Shown: piece by piece, positions 1 to 5,860 of the stretch | Layout: every line of letters begins with the position of its first letter | Numbering within the stretch: position 1 is the first letter of the stretch | Assembly: GCA_900754805.1 (NCBI GenBank) | Contig: CAAEEE010000190.1 | Span: forward strand, 1 to 8,026 | Length of the DNA: 8,026 nucleotides | From: Clostridia bacterium | GTDB taxonomy: Bacteria; Bacillota; Clostridia; Peptostreptococcales; Anaerovoracaceae | Reading direction: 5' to 3' | Position numbers and translations under genes: made by a program | The notes under the pieces: generated by a model | Told to the model about the DNA's origin: nothing | Databases searched by the model: none | The model's input: the letters and a program-made list of their open reading frames with translations, nothing else

Positions 1-1998
1 AGCAGCAATACTACGATTACGATTCCGAACATTACGATTGGCGGAAAGTTCAGCATTACGGTTCGTGATAAAGATTTAGATAAAGAATTAAATGGAAGTG
101 ACTATTACTTGTCACCGGAAACTCCGAGCGATTTCCAGAAGGCAGGAACCTATAACATCACGATTAATGGAACCGGCAACTATAAAGGAAGTATCTCTAC
201 CACCTATAGAGTTGTAAAAGAAGACAACTTGATTAAAAGTGACGATGTTACCTGCAAAGACAGAAATGTTTTATATACCGGAAGCAAGCAGGAAATTTCG
301 ACAACAGTTGTTGTAGGCAATACGACACTTCGTAAAGGTACGGACTACACAATCGCATATTATGATATTTATGCGGACGATAAAGATAAAGACAAGGCAG
401 TAGACCCTAAGAATGTATCGACATACTCAGTTTATTTACAGGGCAAAGGTGACTATGCAGTCAACAGCAGCGACAGCAAGGGATTATGGATTGCATCTTT
501 TACAATTCAGCCAATCAGTCTTGACAGAATTACGGTAAACTTCAGTTCCTCTACGAAGTATGATTCTTCTTCAAGGGCTTATGTGCCGAAGGTTTCACTG
601 AAAGCTTCCAACGGTGCAGTAATTCCGACAACGGACTATGATGTAAAATACTATGGATTTAACAGCTCCTATAAAACACAGTATGTAGTTGTTACACTGG
701 TTGAAAAAGGAAAAAAGGGAATTGATCAGACAGAAGCTTCCACAGGCTCCCTTGCGGAGACAAGTAGAGGCAAGAACTCTATCGAAGAAGACTATAAAGG
801 CGCAACAATTGACCAGAATAACTCTAAGAATATTGATGTAACCTATGACAAGGCTTATTATTGGAAAGATGAAAAAGCAAGTAAAATAGAAAACAATAAG
901 CAAAAGGTTACAATCAAGAGCGGAGATGTCATTGATTATATCGGAGAGAAGGTATATCTTGATCTTTCCGTATATGACAGGGATAGCAGAAGATATTTAG
1001 AATCGTATGAATATACGGTTACCTATAAGAACTCTGCAAAGAGAACGGTTTCCTATCTCTATGATGCGGATACTTATACAATTACGGTTGAAAGTACAAG
1101 CAGTTATGAAAACAAATATAAGAGAAGCTTCAAGGTTGACAAGACTTTAAAAATATCAGGTAACGACATTTCCGGTTACACGGTAACTTTAGACAAGACA
1201 AGTGTGAATGCAACAGGAACAGCAATTACGCTTCCGAAGGTAACAAGCGTAGCGAAGGGTTCCACAAAGCTTTCTACAAGTGAATACACAGTAAGCTATA
1301 AGGATTCTGCGGATAAGACAGTTACAAGAATCATAGCTCCGGGAACTTATAAAGTTGTTGTTACAGGTGCAGGAAAGTACTCCGGCACAACGTCTGCAAC
1401 CTTCAGAGTAATCGGACTGTCTCAGACAATCACAGGTGTGGAAAGCTCCTATAAGCTGTATCCGAATACACAGAATTCGTCCACACTTCAGCTTGCTCCT
1501 AAGGCAACAGAAGGTACGTTCACTTACACTTCCAGCGACAGCAGCATCGCATCTGTTTCTTCGACAGGTTTGGTAACTGCATACAAGGCAGGAAGAGTGA
1601 AGATCACAATTAAGACGACAGGCAACACGAAGTATGATCCGGCTACATTCTCCACGGTAATCAAGGTTTATCCGAAGAAAGCGGTTATGACCAGAAAACC
1701 TTGGAGCACAGCGAAGAAGGGTCAGGTTAAGGTTCGTTGGAACAAGCAGGACAATGTAACCAGATACGAAATCAGATACTCCAGAGCGAAGAACTTTGCG
1801 AAGGGTACTTACATCACGAAGAAAGTAAACGCAGCGCAGAACGATTACACAACGCAGTCCACAACTCTTAAGAAGCTTAAGAGAGGCGCGAAATACTATG
1901 TAAAAGTTCGCGCGGTCAAAGAAGTTTACAACGACAACGGCAAGATGCTTACTTATTACGGCAGATGGTCCGGATGGAAATCGGTAGTGGTAAAATAA
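1..1998 (+). CDS. Large secreted/surface repeat protein with Ig-like and Fn3 domains, 5' partial
   Basis: The reading frame is open from base 1, so the N-terminus is outside the window; the TTG at 109 is inside the frame and is not a credible start. The 665 visible residues are rich in Thr, Ser, Lys, Tyr and Asp and look entirely like beta-sandwich modules. Repeat units end in a GTY...GxGxYxG...YRV motif (residues about 49-71 and 448-470), with diverged units between. Residues about 473-560 resemble a bacterial Ig-like group 2 domain (SSDSSIASVSSTGLVTAYKAG). Residues about 561-665 form a C-terminal fibronectin type III-like domain (RYEIRYSRAKNF ... KYYVKVRAVK ... WSGWKSVVVK). There is no LPXTG sorting signal and no C-terminal membrane helix, so any wall attachment must lie in the missing N-terminal part. 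The likely role is an extracellular adhesin or the scaffold of a secreted enzyme; the ligand is unknown. The gene looks more AT-rich than the genes downstream. Confidence 0.85.
   Translation, partial: SSNTTITIPNITIGGKFSITVRDKDLDKELNGSDYYLSPETPSDFQKAGTYNITINGTGNYKGSISTTYRVVKEDNLIKSDDVTCKDRNVLYTGSKQEISTTVVVGNTTLRKGTDYTIAYYDIYADDKDKDKAVDPKNVSTYSVYLQGKGDYAVNSSDSKGLWIASFTIQPISLDRITVNFSSSTKYDSSSRAYVPKVSLKASNGAVIPTTDYDVKYYGFNSSYKTQYVVVTLVEKGKKGIDQTEASTGSLAETSRGKNSIEEDYKGATIDQNNSKNIDVTYDKAYYWKDEKASKIENNKQKVTIKSGDVIDYIGEKVYLDLSVYDRDSRRYLESYEYTVTYKNSAKRTVSYLYDADTYTITVESTSSYENKYKRSFKVDKTLKISGNDISGYTVTLDKTSVNATGTAITLPKVTSVAKGSTKLSTSEYTVSYKDSADKTVTRIIAPGTYKVVVTGAGKYSGTTSATFRVIGLSQTITGVESSYKLYPNTQNSSTLQLAPKATEGTFTYTSSDSSIASVSSTGLVTAYKAGRVKITIKTTGNTKYDPATFSTVIKVYPKKAVMTRKPWSTAKKGQVKVRWNKQDNVTRYEIRYSRAKNFAKGTYITKKVNAAQNDYTTQSTTLKKLKRGAKYYVKVRAVKEVYNDNGKMLTYYGRWSGWKSVVVK
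145..213 (+). repeat. Protein repeat motif, copy 1 (GTYNITINGTGNYKG...)
   Basis: This encodes the end of a surface-protein repeat unit, in the pattern GTY-x-(I/V)-x-(I/V)-x-G-x-G-x-Y-x-G followed by a short strand and YRV. The same pattern returns at 1342-1410. The two copies are similar as protein and not as near-identical DNA, which points to old duplication and not recent expansion. Confidence 0.7.
1342..1410 (+). repeat. Protein repeat motif, copy 2 (GTYKVVVTGAGKYSG...)
   Basis: This is the second clear copy of the motif seen at 145-213, ending in FRV. It is preceded by a better preserved unit body (LSTSEYTVSYKDSADKTV), the usual (S/G)-(T/E)-(D/E)-Y-T-V-x-Y arrangement of these Clostridia surface repeats. 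A more degenerate unit ends near residues 130-148 (YSVYLQGKGDY). Confidence 0.7.
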
Positions 1999-2023
1999 GA
2001 GCCGAATTGAACACAACACACAC

Positions 2024-2052
2024 AGAGGACGGGTCACCGTCCTCTTGTTGCA
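2024..2052 (+). terminator. Intrinsic terminator after the surface-protein gene
   Basis: Bases 2024-2032 (AGAGGACGG) pair perfectly with 2037-2045 (CCGTCCTCT) around the loop GTCA, giving a 9-bp, GC-rich stem that starts 26 nt after the stop codon. The following tract, TGTTGCATTAT, is only moderately U-rich, so termination may be incomplete. Position and stem quality make this the natural transcript end of the surface-protein gene. Confidence 0.65.
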
Positions 2053-2282
2053 TTATAGGGCATCATGGGGGCATTTACGGTGATACGCTCAAAACTGTAC
2101 TCGTAAAACAAATAAAATCTGTACCTTTGCCTAACTACAGACGCCTAAGCTTTTCTAAAAATGCATAATTGTACTTGTTAAAATAATAAAAACTGCATAT
2201 TTTAAAGTATATAGTTTTGCTGTATGATAATAGTAGAAATACATGTATGAGAAAAATCTTTATATGCAATGGGAGAAAAGAA
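2046..2282 (+). other. AT-rich spacer with no recognised gene
   Basis: No credible coding region is seen here. A short open frame from 1965 to 2168 overlaps the end of the surface-protein gene and has no ribosome binding site or recognisable protein. The spacer contains a 6-bp inverted repeat (TCTGTA at 2118-2123, TACAGA at 2136-2141) with a 12-nt loop, and becomes very AT-rich from about 2145. I see no TPP, FMN, preQ1 or purine riboswitch core. It presumably carries the promoter and 5' leader of the transporter gene. Confidence 0.5.
2175..2203 (+). promoter_or_regulatory. Weak candidate sigma-A promoter for the transporter gene
   Basis: TTGTTA at 2175-2180 and TATTTT at 2198-2203 are separated by 17 bp, each two mismatches from consensus. 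An alternative -10 element (TATGAT/GATAAT) sits at 2223-2231 but lacks a well-spaced -35. The region is so AT-rich that chance matches are expected; the downstream gene needs a promoter here if the 2024-2045 terminator works. Confidence 0.3.
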
Positions 2283-2816
2283 ATGAGTACAAACAGCACA
2301 GTAATGACATCACAGAATAAAACAAAAGAACTTGTAATCGACGCGCTTTTCATTGCGCTGACTTTCGTGGCAACCATGTTTATCAACATCAGACTGCCGC
2401 TTATGGGCAATGGCGGACTGATTCACCTCGGCAATGTGCCGATGTTCTTAGGAGCATTTATATATGGCAAGCGCACCGGCGCACTGGCAGGCGGTATCGG
2501 CATGGGTCTGTTCGATTTGATTTCGGGCTGGACAGCATGGGCGCCGTTTACTTTGGTAATCGTAGGACTGATGGGCTATGTTTCGGGAACGATTTCCGAC
2601 AAGCTGAAGGTTCGTCCGGTTGTGGCAAACACGATTGCGGTTATCGCAGCACTGATTATCAAAATTGTCGGATACTATTTTGCGGAGGTAATCCTTTACG
2701 GAAACTGGGTAGCGCCGCTTGGCTCGATTCCGGGGAACATCGTTCAGGTAGCAACTGCAGGAATCATCGTGATTCCTTTTGCGGGTAAACTGAAGGAAAT
2801 CGCGGCAAGATACTAA
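2283..2816 (+). CDS. ECF transporter S component (vitamin/precursor-binding membrane protein)
   Basis: This encodes a 177-residue, very hydrophobic protein that looks like the substrate-binding S subunit of an energy-coupling factor vitamin importer. About five to six membrane segments are visible (roughly residues 18-36, 52-75, 84-104, 112-137 and 148-168). Residues 21-25 (ALFIA) fit the AxxxA motif by which S components contact EcfT, and GLIHLGNVPMFLGAF with GALAGGIGMGLFDLISG is typical of the COG4720/ECF-ribofla_trS-like family, whose members are assigned to hydroxymethylpyrimidine, pyridoxine-type or related vitamins. No EcfA or EcfT gene is nearby, so it would share a common energising module. 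The ATG at 2283 is chosen because GGGAG at 2271-2275 lies 7 nt upstream; TTG 2217 and ATG 2247 lack good sites. The pyridoxamine-pyruvate-aminotransferase-like gene 72 nt downstream suggests a B6 vitamer as substrate, but the sequence alone does not decide this. Confidence 0.85.
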   Translation: MSTNSTVMTSQNKTKELVIDALFIALTFVATMFINIRLPLMGNGGLIHLGNVPMFLGAFIYGKRTGALAGGIGMGLFDLISGWTAWAPFTLVIVGLMGYVSGTISDKLKVRPVVANTIAVIAALIIKIVGYYFAEVILYGNWVAPLGSIPGNIVQVATAGIIVIPFAGKLKEIAARY

Positions 2817-2846
2817 ACGCGGCAAAAAGGAAAACAAGAGAAATTT

Positions 2847-2863
2847 ATCCGCGAAACGCGGAT
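2847..2863 (+). promoter_or_regulatory. Intercistronic hairpin before the aminotransferase gene
   Basis: ATCCGCG (2847-2853) and CGCGGAT (2857-2863) form a perfect 7-bp stem with an AAA loop, equally drawn as 6 bp with a GAAAC loop. No T-tract follows, so it is not a normal terminator. It lies 12 nt upstream of the GGGAGG ribosome binding site of the next gene and may affect mRNA stability or translation. Its 3' arm is part of an 8-base direct repeat (AAACGCGG at 2815-2822 and 2854-2861). Confidence 0.5.
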
Positions 2864-2888
2864 GCAGATAGAATCGGGAGGACGGAAG

Positions 2889-4022
2889 ATGTATAAAATT
2901 ATGACGGCGGGACCGACGCAGGTTCGCGAAAATGTAAGACAGGCACGGGCACTGGCGACGACGAATCCGGATTTGGACGAGGCGTTTTACGATTTTTATA
3001 GAGAGACTTGCGAAATGCTCGAGAAGCTTTTGCACGCTTCGGGAACGGCATATATCCTTGGAGGCGAGGGGATTTTAGGACTGGAGGCAGCCTCTGCATC
3101 CCTGACGGAACCGGGAGACCGTGTTTTGGTGGTGGATAACGGCATTTTCGGCAAAGGTTTTGCGGATTTCGTGAAGATGTACGGTGGCGAGCCGGTGCTT
3201 TATACATCCGACTATCACAACCCGGTGAATGTGGATGAATTGGCAGCTTTCCTTGAGAAAGATTCGGATTTCAAATACGCGACGGTGGTGCATTGCGACA
3301 CGCCGAGTGGGGTTTTGAACGACATTGCGAAAATCTGTCCGCTCTTGAAGGAGCACGGCATCCTGACGGTGGTAGACTCTGTGGCGGGAATGTTCGGCGA
3401 GTATGTGAATGTGGATGAGAGTCGTATTGATATCCTCTGCGGGGGGTCCCAAAAGGCTTTGTCCGCGCCTGCAGGTCTGACGATGGTCTGGGTGAGCGCT
3501 GATGCACAGGCAGCTATGGAAAACCGCAAGACAGCAATCGCGGCATTCTATGCGAACCTGCTGAACTTCAAGGATTATTACGAAAAAAAGGAGTTCCCGT
3601 ACACAATGCCAATCAGCGATATTACAGGGCTTCGGGCTGCAGTTGAAAATGTGATGGCGGACGAAACTATCTTGGAGCGTCATGCGAAGATTGCGGAAGC
3701 GACGCGCCATGCGGTGCGCGCGGCAGGGCTTGCGCTTTATCTGGAAAGTGGTTATTCCAACACGGTTACGGTTCTTTGCGTGCCGGAGGGTCTTACCGAC
3801 ACACAGATTCTTTCGGGCATGCGCGATAAATATGGCGTTATGATTTCCGGCTGTTTCGATGTTTTGGCGGGCAAAGTTATCCGAATCGGTCACATGGGCG
3901 AAAATGCCAATGCTGCGGATATGGAGCTGACCTTCGACGCGATGGATAAGACCTTTGCGGATTTGGGTTATCCGCTGAAATGCAGCTTAAAGGAGGCTTT
4001 CAAGGAGGCATTAGAAAAATAA
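2889..4022 (+). CDS. Class V aminotransferase, pyridoxamine-pyruvate aminotransferase-like
   Basis: This encodes a 377-residue fold-type I aminotransferase of the serine-pyruvate/alanine-glyoxylate family. Visible landmarks are the N-terminal TAGP motif (6-9), Asp163 in VVDSVAG (pyridine-nitrogen contact) and Lys189 in GGSQKAL (Schiff-base lysine). From memory of the Mesorhizobium loti pyridoxamine-pyruvate aminotransferase, several stretches match closely: LGLEAA, GKGF, HCDTPSG, APAGLTM and RIGHMG. Glu60 in LGGEG aligns with that enzyme's Glu68, which blocks the PLP phosphate and selects free pyridoxal. Arg332 aligns with Arg345, but the position of Arg336 is Phe323. The likely reaction is amino transfer between pyridoxamine and a keto acid, giving pyridoxal; pyruvate as acceptor is uncertain. 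It could instead be an ordinary alanine-glyoxylate-type enzyme. The ATG at 2889 follows GGGAGG (2876-2881) by 7 nt; ATG 2862 lies in the hairpin and lacks a site. It is probably co-transcribed with the S component. Confidence 0.8.
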   Translation: MYKIMTAGPTQVRENVRQARALATTNPDLDEAFYDFYRETCEMLEKLLHASGTAYILGGEGILGLEAASASLTEPGDRVLVVDNGIFGKGFADFVKMYGGEPVLYTSDYHNPVNVDELAAFLEKDSDFKYATVVHCDTPSGVLNDIAKICPLLKEHGILTVVDSVAGMFGEYVNVDESRIDILCGGSQKALSAPAGLTMVWVSADAQAAMENRKTAIAAFYANLLNFKDYYEKKEFPYTMPISDITGLRAAVENVMADETILERHAKIAEATRHAVRAAGLALYLESGYSNTVTVLCVPEGLTDTQILSGMRDKYGVMISGCFDVLAGKVIRIGHMGENANAADMELTFDAMDKTFADLGYPLKCSLKEAFKEALEK

Positions 4023-4040
4023 GTTTTTTTGTGATAAATA

Positions 4041-4069
4041 TTGACAAATTCCAATCAGGTGTTTAAAAT
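4041..4069 (+). promoter_or_regulatory. Sigma-A promoter of the pyrG-purB-purA operon
   Basis: A perfect -35 box, TTGACA (4041-4046), is followed after exactly 17 bp by TAAAAT (4064-4069), one mismatch from TATAAT. Transcription would start near 4076, giving a leader of about 150 nt before pyrG. The surroundings are AT-rich and there is no competing promoter of similar quality in the gap. Confidence 0.8.
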
Positions 4070-4075
4070 AATACT

Positions 4076-4226
4076 GTTAAAACAAGAAGATACAAAAATG
4101 AGAATGTTGATTGGAAGGTCGTGAGGGGCGTCAGTTAGCGTCTCTCATTTTTTTGTTTTTGCGAGGGAAAACGGCTGCGGATTGCCGCAATACGGCGCAG
4201 CGCACGAAAAGGAGGGAGAAGACTCA
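4076..4226 (+). promoter_or_regulatory. pyrG operon 5' leader, putative transcription attenuator
   Basis: The leader lies between the promoter and the pyrG start and contains an intrinsic terminator (4122-4160), so read-through must be needed to express pyrG. AAAAATGAGA (4094-4103) is fully complementary to TCTCATTTTT (4143-4152), which covers the terminator's 3' arm and part of its T-tract; pairing of the two would exclude the lower terminator stem. A frame of eight codons (4098-4124, MRMLIGRS) ends at the base of the terminator. A second small hairpin follows (TGCGG 4176-4180 with CCGCA 4185-4189). The predicted transcript start has no GGGC run, so the reiterative-G mechanism known from Bacillus subtilis pyrG is not supported here. 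No known riboswitch core was recognised. Confidence 0.6.
4122..4160 (+). terminator. Intrinsic terminator inside the pyrG leader
   Basis: TGAGGGGCGT (4122-4131) pairs with GCGTCTCTCA (4138-4147) in a 10-bp stem containing three G-U pairs, with a 6-nt loop (CAGTTA). The run TTTTTTTGTTTTT (4148-4160) follows immediately. It lies downstream of the TTGACA/TAAAAT promoter and upstream of pyrG, which fits an attenuator. The other reading is the terminator of the aminotransferase gene, but its stop codon is about 100 nt upstream, with a promoter in between. Confidence 0.8.
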
Positions 4227-5843
4227 ATGAAGCAGACAAAATTTATTTTCGTTACAGGTGGAGTGGTCTCAGGACTGGGGAAAGGCATCACGGCTGCTTC
4301 ACTGGGCAGACTCCTGAAGGAGCGGGGTCTGAAGGTCGCCGCGCAGAAACTGGATCCGTATATTAATGTAGACCCGGGGACGATGAGCCCTTATCAGCAT
4401 GGAGAGGTTTTTGTCACGGAGGACGGCGCGGAAACCGACCTCGACCTCGGACATTATGAGCGTTTCATCGACGAGGATTTGAACCGGTTTTCAAACCTGA
4501 CATCCGGCAAAGTGTACTGGAATGTGCTGAACAAGGAACGCCGAGGTGAGTATTTGGGCGAGACGGTGCAGGTAATCCCCCATATTACGAACGAAATCAA
4601 ATCGTTTATCTACAATGTAGGTCGGGCAAGCGAGGCGGATGTGGTTATCACGGAGGTTGGAGGAACAACCGGAGACATTGAAAGTCAGCCGTTTCTTGAA
4701 GCTATCAGGCAGGTGGGACTGGAAGTGGGCGCAGAAAACTCGCTGTTCATTCATGTGACGCTTGTGCCGTATCTGCACGGCTCGGATGAGCATAAGAGCA
4801 AGCCGACGCAGCATTCGGTGAAAAATCTGCAGGGACTTGGAATCAAGCCTGACATCATCGTGCTGAGAGCGGACGAACCGCTGGAGGAAAGCATTTTTAA
4901 GAAAATTGCGCTGTTCTGCAATGTAAAGCCGGACTGCGTAATTGAAAATATCACGATTCCGGTGTTGTATGAGGCGCCGCTGATGCTCGAGGAACACAAT
5001 CTTTCCGACATCGTGTGCAGGGCGCTTGGAATCGACGCACCGACGCCGGATCTGCATGACTGGCGGCAGATGGTGGATAAAATCCACAGCGCGGAGCATA
5101 CGGTGACCATCGGACTGGTGGGAAAATATGTGCAGCTTCATGACGCTTATTTGTCGGTTGCAGAGGCGCTTCGCCACGCGGGCTACGCATTCCGCACCAA
5201 TGTCAACATTGAGTGGATTGACTCTGAAGAAATCAATGAACAGACGGCCGGCGGAGTTTTGGAAAGATGCGACGGCATCGTCGTGCCGGGCGGTTTCGGA
5301 AATCGCGGAATTGAGGGCAAAATCCTGACGGCCGAATATTGCAGAAAGAACAATTTGCCGTATTTGGGTATTTGCCTGGGAATGCAGGTTGCGGTCATTG
5401 AGTTCGCAAGAAATGTCTGCGGCATGCAGGGCGCAAACTCCGGTGAGTTTGACGAACTGAGCAAATACAAAGTCATTGACTTCCTGCCGGATCAAAGCCA
5501 CGAGGTTGACAAGGGCGGAACGCTCAGACTCGGTGCTTATCCTTGCAAAATCGCAGAAGGTACGCAGATGTACCGCTGCTACAGCAAGACGGAAATTTCC
5601 GAACGTCATCGCCATCGTTATGAGTTCAATAATTTATATCGTGACAAGCTTGCAGACGCGGGCCTTGTCATCAGCGGAACTTCGCCGGATGGGAGCATTG
5701 TGGAAACGGTTGAAATCGCGGAAAATGATTTCTTCGTGGGTGTGCAGTTCCACCCGGAATTCAAGAGCCGTCCGAATAAAGCGCATCCGCTGTTTAGCGG
5801 GCTGATTGAGGCAGCACTCGGACACGCAGAAAAACGCAGGTAA
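4227..5843 (+). CDS. pyrG: CTP synthase (glutamine-hydrolysing)
   Basis: This converts UTP, ATP and glutamine to CTP, the last step of de novo pyrimidine nucleotide synthesis, in the cytosol. The 538 residues match the family's usual length. The N-terminal synthetase domain shows the P-loop-like [13 protein letters not shown] (8-20, Lys19), [15 protein letters not shown], and [13 protein letters not shown] (141-153). The UTP-site segment KSKPTQHSV lies at about 190-198. The C-terminal class I glutaminase domain has the nucleophile Cys383 in GICLGMQ and completes the triad with His509 and Glu511 in QFHPEF. All key residues are present. The ATG at 4227 is chosen because orthologues begin [12 protein letters not shown] and GGAGGGAG (4211-4218) lies just upstream; the in-frame TTG at 4182 would add 15 untypical residues. 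It heads an operon with purB (17-nt gap) and is preceded by an attenuator-like leader. Confidence 0.97.
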   Translation: MKQTKFIFVTGGVVSGLGKGITAASLGRLLKERGLKVAAQKLDPYINVDPGTMSPYQHGEVFVTEDGAETDLDLGHYERFIDEDLNRFSNLTSGKVYWNVLNKERRGEYLGETVQVIPHITNEIKSFIYNVGRASEADVVITEVGGTTGDIESQPFLEAIRQVGLEVGAENSLFIHVTLVPYLHGSDEHKSKPTQHSVKNLQGLGIKPDIIVLRADEPLEESIFKKIALFCNVKPDCVIENITIPVLYEAPLMLEEHNLSDIVCRALGIDAPTPDLHDWRQMVDKIHSAEHTVTIGLVGKYVQLHDAYLSVAEALRHAGYAFRTNVNIEWIDSEEINEQTAGGVLERCDGIVVPGGFGNRGIEGKILTAEYCRKNNLPYLGICLGMQVAVIEFARNVCGMQGANSGEFDELSKYKVIDFLPDQSHEVDKGGTLRLGAYPCKIAEGTQMYRCYSKTEISERHRHRYEFNNLYRDKLADAGLVISGTSPDGSIVETVEIAENDFFVGVQFHPEFKSRPNKAHPLFSGLIEAALGHAEKRR

Positions 5844-5860
5844 ATAAGAAAGGAAACATT

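Noticed and set aside
1681..1998. C-terminal cell-wall sorting signal or membrane anchor in the surface protein
   Set aside because: The protein ends within an Fn3-like strand (SGWKSVVVK), with no LPXTG-like motif, hydrophobic helix or positively charged tail.
1189..2037. Long minus-strand open frame opposite the surface-protein gene
   Set aside because: It is rich in Cys, Arg and Leu with no recognisable domain or ribosome binding site, and mirrors the codon bias of the real plus-strand gene. Similar frames opposite the aminotransferase, pyrG and purB were dismissed for the same reason.
4023..4030. T-run directly after the aminotransferase stop as a terminator
   Set aside because: There is a run of T but only a tiny A-T hairpin (AAAAAT around AAG) before it, with no stable stem.
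4076..4226. Known riboswitch or PyrR/T-box element in the pyrG leader
   Set aside because: No purine-riboswitch core, PyrR binding-loop consensus or T-box sequence was found, and the leader before the terminator is only about 45 nt, too short for most known classes.
4182..4226. Upstream TTG start for pyrG
   Set aside because: It adds 15 residues not found in CTP synthases and would be translated through the ribosome binding site that clearly serves the ATG at 4227.
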